Below are positions 1 to 5,274 of a DNA stretch of 5,274 nt, piece after piece. This stretch comes from an uncultured Solobacterium sp. Its GTDB lineage: Bacteria > Bacillota_I > Bacilli_A > Erysipelotrichales > Erysipelotrichaceae. The stretch spans positions 1 to 5,274 of the forward strand of contig CAJOLG010000137.1 in assembly GCA_905235315.1 (NCBI GenBank). The letters run 5' to 3'. The notes beneath the pieces are model-generated. The model worked only from the letters and a program-made list of their open reading frames with translations, did no database searches and was not told where the DNA came from. The translations under genes were made by a program, and so were the position numbers. Numbering within the stretch: position 1 is the stretch's first letter; every line of letters starts with the position of its first letter.

Positions 1-411
1 GATGTCACCCTGCGGGAATACTATGCCGTGGTCAGCGGCCATCCGGAGGAGGAATCCGGACGGCTGGTAAACTATCTGAGAGAAAATCAGAATCACGCCG
101 TCTATGTCACAAAAGACCCCGGCGGGAAAAAAGCCGTAACCAACTATGAAACCGTGGGTACCTCAAAGGAGTACAGCCTGCTCAGAGTGGAAATCGAAAC
201 CGGCCGCAAGAATCAGATCCGTGCCCAGATGAATGAAATCGGGCATCCGATCCTCGGCGATGACAAATACGGCGATATTCCCTCGCCGATCGGAAGGCTC
301 TGCCTTCATGCCTCGGTGCTTGAATTCACGCATCCCGACACAAAAAAACCGATGCGGTTTACCGCACCGGTACCTGCTGAGTTCCGGTCGCTTATTTCGA
401 AGAATCGATGA
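1..411 (+). CDS. RluA-family pseudouridine synthase, C-terminal part (5' end outside window)
   Basis: Partial gene: the frame is open from base 1 and ends at TGA 409-411, giving 136 residues. Enzymes of this family isomerise specific uridines in rRNA or tRNA to pseudouridine in the cytoplasm. The visible part holds the conserved C-terminal half of the catalytic domain: the block ETGRKNQIRAQM followed by IGHPILGDDKYG, then CLHAS, and the closing FTHP...MRFTAPVP motif typical of RluA/RluD-type proteins. The catalytic aspartate (the HRLD-type motif) and any S4 domain would lie upstream and cannot be checked. An internal GTG at 28 is not a credible start because the frame continues upstream with coding-like sequence. 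It converges on ispE and overlaps its end by 20 bases. A strong terminator follows 30 bases after the stop. The family is secure; the substrate and the exact paralogue are not. Confidence 0.92.
   Translation, partial: DVTLREYYAVVSGHPEEESGRLVNYLRENQNHAVYVTKDPGGKKAVTNYETVGTSKEYSLLRVEIETGRKNQIRAQMNEIGHPILGDDKYGDIPSPIGRLCLHASVLEFTHPDTKKPMRFTAPVPAEFRSLISKNR
342..370 (-). terminator. Intrinsic terminator of the mnmE-ispE operon, inside the RluA-family gene
   Basis: Read on the - strand, CCGGTGCGGT (370-361), a two-base loop AA, and ACCGCATCGG (358-349) form a 10-bp GC-rich stem with one G-U pair, followed at once by seven T (348-342). It starts 22 bases past the ispE stop codon, which is where an operon terminator is expected. 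The same bases encode the conserved KKPMRFTAPVP stretch of the RluA-family protein on the + strand. No comparable T-run follows the stem on the + strand, so the signal is directional. Confidence 0.85.
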
Positions 412-1240
412 TTCTTGTGCGCCGCACAAAATATCCGTTTGCCCGCATGACTTCACTGGCATTGTGAAGCAGGTGCGGGCTTTTTGTAATGCCGAATACC
501 GTGCTTCCGCTGCCGGACATCAATACGCCGTCAAAACCGAGATCCAGCATGGTTTCCCGGACTTCCCGGATCTCTTCCACGAGCTCCAGGGAAACCTTCT
601 CCAGGGAGTTGCCGAGCCGGGCGATCATTCCATCGTAATCCCCGTTTTCAAGCGCGGTTTTCATCCCGTCCACATCCGGATGCTCGATGGTATCGAAGTC
701 GAGGGCACTGAAGGCCGCCTTTGTGCTGACTCCCCTGCGGGGCTTCACCAGCAGGATCCCGAATTCCGCCGGGCATTGAAACGGCGTCAGGATCTCCCCG
801 ATACCCTCTACCAGCGCCGGACGGTTCACCAGGCAGAACGGCACATCCGCGCCGACTTCCTTGGCGATATCGATCAGTGTCTCATACGGCAGATTGAGAT
901 GCAGGAGACGGTTGATAATGCGGATCGCAGCCGCCGCATCGGCGCTGCCTCCCGCAAGCCCGGCCTGGGTGGGAATATGTTTCAGTAAGGTGCAGGCAAA
1001 GTTCTGTTCAAAACCGCATTTTTCCTGCATGACATGAATCGCTTTGATCACGGTGTTTTTATCGTTGACCGGAAGATAGGAACGGTTCAGATTCATGGTT
1101 GTCTCTTCGGACGGAACCAGCTCCACCACATCATAGAAATCTACCGGAACCATGATCATCCGCAGATCATGATACCCGTCTTCCCTGCGCCGGACGACAT
1201 CCAGGCAAAGGTTGATTTTCGCGTATGCACGCTCTCTCAT
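392..1240 (-). CDS. ispE: 4-diphosphocytidyl-2-C-methyl-D-erythritol kinase
   Basis: IspE is the GHMP-family kinase that phosphorylates the 2-hydroxyl of CDP-methylerythritol with ATP, a cytoplasmic step of the non-mevalonate (MEP) isoprenoid pathway. The 282-residue length is normal. Visible motifs are the N-terminal AYAKINLCLDV with catalytic Lys8, the glycine-rich ATP loop PTQAGLAGGSADAAAA at about 90-105, the catalytic Asp132 in VGADVPFCL, and the C-terminal GHMP motif LMSGSGSTVFGI at 240-251. The start ATG (1240-1238) overlaps the rsmA stop as ATGA and has a perfect AGGAGG eight bases upstream, so the start is firm. It is the last gene of the operon. Its final codons overlap the convergent RluA-family gene by 20 bases, and codons 254-267 carry that gene's terminator hairpin on the opposite strand. 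No key residue appears to be missing. Confidence 0.97.
   Translation of the reverse strand: MRERAYAKINLCLDVVRRREDGYHDLRMIMVPVDFYDVVELVPSEETTMNLNRSYLPVNDKNTVIKAIHVMQEKCGFEQNFACTLLKHIPTQAGLAGGSADAAAAIRIINRLLHLNLPYETLIDIAKEVGADVPFCLVNRPALVEGIGEILTPFQCPAEFGILLVKPRRGVSTKAAFSALDFDTIEHPDVDGMKTALENGDYDGMIARLGNSLEKVSLELVEEIREVRETMLDLGFDGVLMSGSGSTVFGITKSPHLLHNASEVMRANGYFVRRTRIIDSSK
400..416. repeat. Palindrome at the overlapping 3' ends of two convergent genes
   Basis: AAGAATC, three bases GAT, then GATTCTT: a perfect 7-bp inverted repeat centred at 408. It covers the last codons and stop of the RluA-family gene and the last codons of ispE. It can form the same small AT-rich hairpin in either transcript, immediately before each gene's true terminator. 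It has no T-run of its own. Its function is unknown and it could simply follow from the coding sequence. Confidence 0.6.
441..485 (+). terminator. Intrinsic terminator of the RluA-family gene, inside ispE
   Basis: On the + strand GCCCGCA (441-447) pairs with TGCGGGC (474-480), and an inner helix pairs CTTCAC (451-456) with GTGAAG (464-469) around a seven-base loop. The stem is followed by TTTTT (481-485). It begins 30 bases after the RluA-family stop codon. It lies in the ispE coding region (codons about 254-267). Read on the - strand the hairpin is followed by AAACGG, not a T-run, so it should not stop ispE transcription. Confidence 0.82.
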
Positions 1241-2088
1241 TCTGCTGTCCTCCTATATGCTTCATACAGCGCCTGAAATGCGCTGACATCCAGTTCCTGC
1301 GCCCGCACGCCGCTTTCGATTCCTGCTTCCTGCAGGATCCGCTCTGCCCGTTCCGGGCTGCCGGTATACTCCTTCAGGTTGTTGTACAGCGTCTTGCGGC
1401 GCTGCTGGAAGGATGCCCGGACCAGTGCGAAGAATGCGGGGTCCGCTGATACACCCAGCCGGCGGTGAAACTGTACAACCGCACTGTCTACGTTGGGTGC
1501 GGGCGAAAATGCCGTGCGGGGAACCGTAAATAACTTCTTTACTTCATAGAGGTACTGGCTCTCTGCCGACAGTGCCCCGTAGTCCGGACTTCCGGGTTTT
1601 GCGCTGAAGCGGTCGGCCACCTCTTTCTGAATCATAACCGTAATATATTCAATTTCCTGCGGCCCCTCAAACAGTTTGAAGAGAATCGGACTTGTCACAT
1701 AATACGGCAGGTTGGCGCATACCGACACCCCTTCGTACCGCTGCACAAGCTCCTGTACCGAAGCTTCAAGATCACATGCGAGAAAATCCTGCAGGATGAT
1801 CTCGATATTGTCATAGCCGGCAAGCTCTTCGTTCAATACCGGCAGAAGCCGCTCATCCACCTCATAACTGCGCACATGCTTTGAACGCATGGCCAGCTGC
1901 TCGGTCAATGACCCGATGCCGGGCCCGATCTCAATGACCGCATTTTCGCAGTGCGACGCATCCGCAGCTCTTGCGACCACCGATACATCAATCAGAAAAT
2001 TCTGGCCGAAGTTCTTCTTCGCCCGCAGTCCGTACGTATTCAGGATTTCTCTTGTCCGCGCAACACTTGCGATGGGCTTTTTATCCAT
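1237..2088 (-). CDS. rsmA: 16S rRNA (adenine1518-N6/adenine1519-N6)-dimethyltransferase
   Basis: RsmA (KsgA) uses S-adenosylmethionine to dimethylate two adjacent adenines in the 3'-terminal hairpin of 16S rRNA late in 30S assembly. The 283-residue length is typical. In order one sees the N-terminal FGQNFLID signature (27-34), SAM-binding motif I EIGPGIG (53-59), acidic Glu76 after motif I, the catalytic NLPYY (126-130), the FSPAPNVDSAVV block (194-205), and the C-terminal FQQRRKTLYNNL (227-238). The start ATG (2088-2086) lies inside the rnmV end, an 8-base overlap. The nearest Shine-Dalgarno-like AAAGGA is about 14 bases upstream, rather far, so translational coupling to rnmV is likely. The rnmV-rsmA pair is a well-known Bacillota arrangement linking 5S and 16S rRNA maturation. 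Loss of this enzyme is known to give kasugamycin resistance. Confidence 0.97.
   Translation of the reverse strand: MDKKPIASVARTREILNTYGLRAKKNFGQNFLIDVSVVARAADASHCENAVIEIGPGIGSLTEQLAMRSKHVRSYEVDERLLPVLNEELAGYDNIEIILQDFLACDLEASVQELVQRYEGVSVCANLPYYVTSPILFKLFEGPQEIEYITVMIQKEVADRFSAKPGSPDYGALSAESQYLYEVKKLFTVPRTAFSPAPNVDSAVVQFHRRLGVSADPAFFALVRASFQQRRKTLYNNLKEYTGSPERAERILQEAGIESGVRAQELDVSAFQALYEAYRRTAE
1249..1254 (-). promoter_or_regulatory. Strong ribosome binding site for ispE
   Basis: The - strand reads AGGAGG followed by eight bases and the ispE ATG, a perfect Shine-Dalgarno at good spacing. It is embedded in the last rsmA codons (Tyr-Arg-Arg-Thr-Ala-Glu-stop), so the RNA signal and the RsmA C-terminus share the same bases. 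It fixes the ispE start. Confidence 0.88.
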
Positions 2089-2623
2089 GTCTGTTTATTC
2101 GTTCCTTTATCTGTTCTGCGGTGATCCCCCGGCGGTTCAGCATCTTCCGGAGGTATTTCGCGTTGCCTTCTCCGATATGAAACGCATCCGCGGTCCGTCT
2201 CCGCAGTTCTTCACTGCCGGCCTGCCCGACCAGGCCGAGATCATAAAACTCCGCCATGGTTACCGACTCCCCTGTATGCATGTCATTGCGGGCGGCGTAT
2301 TTCAGCGCTTCCTGCAGGACCTCAAACGAGGCATGCTCGACCCCCACTTTATGTGCGGTGCGGGCATCTTCCTTCATCACATAGGCATGTTTACAGCCGG
2401 GTACCGCTTCTTCAATCGCACTGCGGATCATCTTTCCCGGCCCGTCCGGATCGGTAAAGACAATGATGCCCGGTTCTTTCGCAGCGTTTCTGATCTGTTC
2501 CATCACCCTCGCATTAATCCCGAGCCCGCCGGTAACGATGGTTTCACAGTCAAAGTATTTCTTCAGATGCGCACTGTCATGCGCTCCCTCCACCACGATT
2601 ACTTCCCGGATATACGGTTTCAT
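2081..2623 (-). CDS. rnmV: Ribonuclease M5 (5S rRNA maturation)
   Basis: RNase M5 is the Toprim-domain endonuclease that cuts 5S rRNA precursor to its mature ends in low-G+C Gram-positive bacteria, acting on the ribosomal-protein-bound precursor. The 180-residue product begins MKPYIREVIVVEGAHD. The Toprim glutamate is Glu12 in VVEGAHD and the metal-binding acidic pair is Asp58/Asp60 in FTDPDGPG; the PGCKHAYV and GVEHAS blocks characteristic of M5 follow (about 75-82 and 94-99). The open frame extends to an ATG at 2695, but that would add 24 non-homologous residues read from the tatD end. The chosen start overlaps the tatD stop as ATGA and has GGAG five bases upstream. It overlaps rsmA by eight bases. 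The common RNase M5 text is EGKDD, here EGAHD, a small difference away from the expected metal ligands. Confidence 0.95.
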   Translation of the reverse strand: MKPYIREVIVVEGAHDSAHLKKYFDCETIVTGGLGINARVMEQIRNAAKEPGIIVFTDPDGPGKMIRSAIEEAVPGCKHAYVMKEDARTAHKVGVEHASFEVLQEALKYAARNDMHTGESVTMAEFYDLGLVGQAGSEELRRRTADAFHIGEGNAKYLRKMLNRRGITAEQIKERINRHG

Positions 2624-3399
2624 TTCATCTCCAGGAAGCGGCGCCAGTTGGCTTCGACCGTGTTTGCCAGTTCGGCGGTTTCCATGCCTCTGCACTCTGC
2701 CATCTTCGCCGCAATATACGGGATATTGGCCGGCTCATTGCGGGTGCCGCGCACCGGCTCGGGAGCCATGTACGGGCTGTCGGTCTCCGTAAGCAGATAG
2801 TTGATATCCATGGCGGAAACGACTTCTCTTGAATGCCTTGCGTTTTTGAAGGTCACCGGGCCGCCGAGCGAAAGATAATACCCGAGTTTGATAAATTCGT
2901 TTCCCATTTCCGCACTGCCGGAAAACGAATGCATGAGGCCATGACACCGGTGCTCCTTCAGGATATCGAAGGTATCCTGCATGGCATCACGGCTGTGCAC
3001 GCATATCGGCTTGTGCAGGGCATTGGCAAGTTCAATCTGTTCAATAAACAGCTCCCGCTGTTTTGCGCGCATGACTTCTTCTTTTTCCCAGTAGTAGTCC
3101 AGCCCGATCTCTCCGATGCAGGTGCACCGGGGATCCTTCATCACATCATAGAATGATGCTTTGACTTCCGGGGTCAGGGTATTGACATCGGTCGGAAAGA
3201 TCCCGCAGCTGACTTTGATATTCTGCGGATCCTGTTCGGCATATGCCATCGCCGCATATGCCTCCTCAATGGAGGTGCACATGATATTGAGCAGGGTAAC
3301 GCCCTTCTCTCCGGCACGGCGGAACACCGCTTCCCGGTCTTCGTCAAACGCATCACTGAACAGATGCGCATGGCTGTCGAGGTATGTGATTTCACTCAT
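2620..3399 (-). CDS. tatD: TatD-family metal-dependent deoxyribonuclease (YabD/YcfH-like)
   Basis: TatD-family hydrolase of 259 residues, the usual length, with the TIM-barrel metal-site motifs in order: DSHAHL with His10 and His12, GEIGLDYY with Glu97, VHSRDA with His135, LMHSFSG with His157, and TETDSPYMAP with Asp207. Family members are metal-dependent nucleases, often 3'-5' exonucleases on DNA and sometimes RNA, in the cytoplasm. An ATG at 3438 would add 13 residues overlapping mnmE, so ATG 3399-3397 is preferred: it begins MSEITYLDSHAHL like relatives and lies four bases after the mnmE stop. The ribosome site is weak (GG about 11 bases upstream), consistent with coupling. Position 68 is Phe in CGIFPTD, where homologues nearly always have His (GxHP). 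The next gene, rnmV, commonly follows this TatD paralogue in Bacillota. The symbol is used in the family sense; the precise substrate is unknown. Confidence 0.93.
   Translation of the reverse strand: MSEITYLDSHAHLFSDAFDEDREAVFRRAGEKGVTLLNIMCTSIEEAYAAMAYAEQDPQNIKVSCGIFPTDVNTLTPEVKASFYDVMKDPRCTCIGEIGLDYYWEKEEVMRAKQRELFIEQIELANALHKPICVHSRDAMQDTFDILKEHRCHGLMHSFSGSAEMGNEFIKLGYYLSLGGPVTFKNARHSREVVSAMDINYLLTETDSPYMAPEPVRGTRNEPANIPYIAAKMAECRGMETAELANTVEANWRRFLEMK
2629..2632 (-). promoter_or_regulatory. Ribosome binding site deciding the rnmV start
   Basis: GGAG on the - strand sits five bases before the ATG at 2623-2621, inside the last tatD codons. This, with the ATGA stop/start overlap, supports the shorter rnmV protein over the upstream ATG at 2695. 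Confidence 0.75.
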
Positions 3400-3403
3400 G
3401 TTG

Positions 3404-4723
3404 TTATTTTCCGAGGCAGAACCGGCTGAATATCTCATCCAGCAGGTCTTCCCTGCCTGCTTCTCCTGTAATTTCCTTTAATGCGTACCACGCGTTCTGC
3501 AGATCCACCGTCACAAGATCAATCTCATCGCCTGCCTCAAGCGAGGTCTGTACCGCTTCCATATATCCCTTCGCCTGTATCGCAAGCCCGATCTGCCGCT
3601 CGTTGTTCAGCGTCTCTTCCTTCGCCGCAAGCAGGCCGTCCGCATACATGGTACGGATGCGCTCCAGCAGCGGTTCAATGTCACGGTTCAGGGCCGAGAT
3701 CGAAAGCTCGCCCGGGATCGGGGTCTGATCGTTTTTGTTGTATACGATGATGCGGGACATCCCTTCCGTACGGTCGAGCAGCTTCTGATCTTCTTCCGTG
3801 ATGCCGGCGGTCGCATCAATGACCACAATGACAAGATCTGCCTGTTCCAGCGCCTGAATCGACTTCTCGATTCCGATCTGCTCGATCGAATCTCCTGCCT
3901 CATGGATGCCTGCGGTATCGATGAGATTCAGCGTCAGATCATCGATATGTACCGTTCCCTCCACGAGATCCCGGGTCGTGCCCGCAATATCGGTAACGAT
4001 CGCCTTGTCCTCTTCGATCAGCGCATTCAGCAGTGACGATTTCCCTACGTTGGGACGTCCGAGAATCACGGTATTCAGGCCGTTTCTCACATTGACTGCG
4101 GCCTGTGCTTTTTTAATAAGCGCGTCGGTTTCCGCAATCCACTGCCGGACCCGCGGCAGAAGTTCTTCTTCCGTCAGCTGGTGCACGTCATCGTATTCGG
4201 GATAATCAATATTCACTTCGATCATCGCCACAATTTCGCTTAATGACTCCACCAGGGGCTCCAGGAGTTTTTTCACACTTCCTTTCAGGCCGTGTACGGC
4301 AGAGCGCGCATTGACTTCATCCGAAGCCCGTACCAGATCATTGACCGACTCCGCCTGGGAGAGATCCATCTTGCCGTTGAGAAACGCCCGTTCGGTAAAT
4401 TCGCCCCGGCGTGCCATGCGTGCGCCGGCCCCAAGTACTAATGAGAGTACTTTTCGTGTCACAAAGCTTCCGCCGTGCCCGCTGATCTCCACCAGATCTT
4501 CTCCGGTATACGAACGGGGTGCGCGGAATACACTGACCATCACTTCATCCACCGGCTCCCCGTTTTCGATGATCTCCCCATGGTGCAGGGAATATCCGGG
4601 CGCGTTTAAAAGATCTTTGGAAAAGATCCGGTTTACACACGGAACCGCGTCTTCTCCGCTGACCCGGATTACGGAAAGCGCCCCGCCCTGTGCGGTCGCA
4701 ATTGCGGCTATCGTTTCATTCAT
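3404..4723 (-). CDS. mnmE: tRNA-modifying GTPase MnmE (TrmE)
   Basis: MnmE, with MnmG, installs the (carboxymethyl)aminomethyl group at C5 of the wobble uridine of certain tRNAs; GTP hydrolysis by its G domain drives the reaction. The 439-residue product has the folate-binding N-terminal domain (MNETIAAIAT start, SYTGEDLVEI at 71-80, EFTERAFLNGKMDLSQAE at 108-125), a helical domain, an inserted G domain, and the C-terminal FCLGK with Cys436. G motifs: P-loop GRPNVGKS 222-229, G2 GTTRD 248-252, G3 DTAG 269-272, G4 NKND 329-332, G5 SAL 343-345. ATG 4774 would add 17 residues running back through a T-run, so ATG 4723-4721 is chosen. The N-terminal loop reads TAQGGAL, about one residue shorter than the common TPPGEGG form. 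mnmG is not in the window. First gene of the five-gene operon. Confidence 0.96.
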   Translation of the reverse strand: MNETIAAIATAQGGALSVIRVSGEDAVPCVNRIFSKDLLNAPGYSLHHGEIIENGEPVDEVMVSVFRAPRSYTGEDLVEISGHGGSFVTRKVLSLVLGAGARMARRGEFTERAFLNGKMDLSQAESVNDLVRASDEVNARSAVHGLKGSVKKLLEPLVESLSEIVAMIEVNIDYPEYDDVHQLTEEELLPRVRQWIAETDALIKKAQAAVNVRNGLNTVILGRPNVGKSSLLNALIEEDKAIVTDIAGTTRDLVEGTVHIDDLTLNLIDTAGIHEAGDSIEQIGIEKSIQALEQADLVIVVIDATAGITEEDQKLLDRTEGMSRIIVYNKNDQTPIPGELSISALNRDIEPLLERIRTMYADGLLAAKEETLNNERQIGLAIQAKGYMEAVQTSLEAGDEIDLVTVDLQNAWYALKEITGEAGREDLLDEIFSRFCLGK

Positions 4724-4730
4724 CGCTTCA

Positions 4731-4739
4731 AGTGTAGCA
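4731..4739 (-). promoter_or_regulatory. Candidate extended -10 promoter for the mnmE operon
   Basis: The - strand reads TGCTACACT, matching the extended -10 form TGnTAnnnT (hexamer TACACT, 4736-4731). No good -35 is seen at 17-18 bases; TTAAGG at 19 bases is poor. By standard spacing transcription would start near 4724-4723, at the mnmE ATG itself. It lies in the gap after a candidate terminator, where an operon promoter is expected. Prediction from sequence only. Confidence 0.42.
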
Positions 4740-4772
4740 CACCCTTTGTCCAACGCCTTAACTTCTCGGCGC

Positions 4773-4796
4773 AAAAAACCGCTTTACCCGGACGGC
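4773..4796 (-). terminator. Weak candidate terminator after the membrane-protein gene
   Basis: Ten bases past the stop at 4807, the - strand shows GCCGT (4796-4792) able to pair with GCGGT (4782-4778) including two G-U pairs, with a nine-base loop, then six T (4778-4773; the first T is shared with the outer wobble pair). The T-run is good but the stem is short, so termination may be partial and the downstream operon could receive read-through. Confidence 0.38.
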
Positions 4797-4806
4797 AGGG
4801 TTCTGT

Positions 4807-5274
4807 TTATTGTTTCTCGTTCCTGTATGGGTCAATGGAGTGCAGGGTTCCTTCCCCGGACGGGGTAATCCCCGTTACTTCCAGCGAAGGATTCTTCACG
4901 CTCAGATACTTTGCGACCCGTTCAGCCTGATCTTTCAGGGACATCTCCACCGGAAGTACTCCCTGTGCTGTTTTCAGATTCAGGTACAGCTTTCCGCCTT
5001 TGCCTTCCGCAAAGGAGACTGCGGTGATATCGCGGTAGGTCAGGTCAAAGATCTTCCCCTTCGCATATCCCAGCATCCGATCTTCCAGGAAAAACGCCTG
5101 CCCGATCATCACCGCCTCATTGAATGCATTGAGATCGTTTACCCGTTTCAGCTGGCGGGATACCGAAAACTTTTCCTGGTAATACACAACCATGACGGCG
5201 AAGAGCACCAGGCCGGCCGCAATGCCGGCATACCGCATGCCCTCATTGCCGGATGAACTGTACAGAAATGCGCA
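4807..5274 (-). CDS. Membrane-anchored protein of unknown function (5' end outside window)
   Basis: I do not recognise this gene. The frame ends at TAA (4809-4807) and is open to the window edge, giving 155 visible residues. An ATG at 5238-5236 could start a 143-residue protein, but its only nearby GAGG is too close, and the preceding codons (AFLYSSSGNEG) look like the end of another hydrophobic segment plus a loop, so a longer protein with a further membrane helix is more likely. One clear transmembrane segment (GIAAGLVLFAVMVVYY) is followed by a basic, soluble part of about 120 residues. The pattern FFLEDRMLGYAKGKIFDLTYRDITAVSF, split here as FFLEDRMLGYAKGK then IFDLTYRDITAVSF, followed by KLYLNLKT, resembles the strand order of bacterial PH-like domains; this is an impression, not an identification. 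It is in the same direction as mnmE with an 83-base gap. Confidence 0.7.
   Translation of the reverse strand, partial: CAFLYSSSGNEGMRYAGIAAGLVLFAVMVVYYQEKFSVSRQLKRVNDLNAFNEAVMIGQAFFLEDRMLGYAKGKIFDLTYRDITAVSFAEGKGGKLYLNLKTAQGVLPVEMSLKDQAERVAKYLSVKNPSLEVTGITPSGEGTLHSIDPYRNEKQ

Noticed and set aside
422..478. Regulated antiterminator/terminator switch at the end of the RluA-family gene
   Set aside because: CCGCAC and GTGCGG can pair, but the helix is shorter than the terminator it would compete with, and a switch after a stop codon has no downstream gene on that strand to control.
233..988. Long open frame on the + strand (251 codons) across ispE
   Set aside because: It is antisense to ispE, which has full GHMP-kinase motifs; the translated product shows no recognisable domain and no ribosome site. 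It is a shadow frame.
1889..2800. 303-codon open frame on the + strand over rsmA, rnmV and tatD
   Set aside because: It runs antisense across three well-supported genes and has low-complexity, unrecognisable content.
3349..3368. CGCATC...GATGCG inverted repeat within tatD
   Set aside because: A six-bp stem with no T-run, inside coding sequence; no function can be supported.
4433..4454. AAGTACT...AGTACTT inverted repeat followed by TT on the + strand within mnmE
   Set aside because: It comes from a repeated Val-Leu codon pair (KVLSLVLG), is AT-rich, and lies antisense with no + strand gene upstream to terminate.
4612..4628. Sense-strand hairpin GATCTTT-TCC-AAAGATC followed by TTTT early in mnmE, resembling an attenuator
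   Set aside because: The stem is mostly A-U pairs and the bases encode ordinary MnmE residues (IFSKDLL). A weak stem inside a long coding region is likely chance.
4724..4774. Seventeen-residue N-terminal extension of MnmE from ATG 4774
   Set aside because: The extension starts next to a T-run of a candidate terminator, contains the -10 candidate, and has no match to the MnmE N-terminus, which begins at MNETIAAIAT.

Overview
The window reads as an ordinary chromosomal housekeeping locus of a Gram-positive bacterium (Bacillota). Three things point there: an RNase M5 gene (rnmV) directly in front of rsmA/ksgA, a TatD-family gene directly before rnmV, and strong AGGAGG-type ribosome binding sites. 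The moderate G+C content and the mollicute-like N-terminus of MnmE suggest an Erysipelotrichia-type lineage, but that is a guess. No mobile element, CRISPR array, tRNA or rRNA gene was seen.

Layout. The left edge carries the C-terminal part of an RluA-family pseudouridine synthase on the + strand (1-411). All other genes are on the - strand, read right to left: a membrane-anchored protein of unknown function cut by the right edge (4807-5274), an 83-base gap with a weak terminator and an extended -10 promoter candidate, then five tightly packed genes: mnmE (3404-4723), tatD (2620-3399), rnmV (2081-2623), rsmA (1237-2088) and ispE (392-1240). Junctions are +4, -4, -8 and -4 bases, so the five are very probably one translationally coupled operon. 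For mnmE, tatD and rnmV the longest open frames overshoot the real starts; the starts given here follow family N-termini and overlap geometry.

Function. The operon is mostly RNA maturation: MnmE modifies the tRNA wobble uridine, RNase M5 matures 5S rRNA, RsmA dimethylates 16S rRNA, and TatD is a metal-dependent nuclease. IspE, an isoprenoid (MEP pathway) kinase, closes the unit. The convergent RluA-family gene also modifies RNA.

Most notable feature. The two convergent genes at the left overlap by 20 bases at their stop codons, and each has a good intrinsic terminator lying inside the coding sequence of the other: the ispE terminator at 342-370 inside the RluA-family gene, and the RluA-family terminator at 441-485 inside ispE. 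The two mRNAs should therefore share about 140 bases of antisense 3' end. I found no convincing new multi-gene system; secondary points are a His-to-Phe change at a usually conserved TatD position, a promoter placed so that mnmE could be leaderless, and the unidentified membrane protein.
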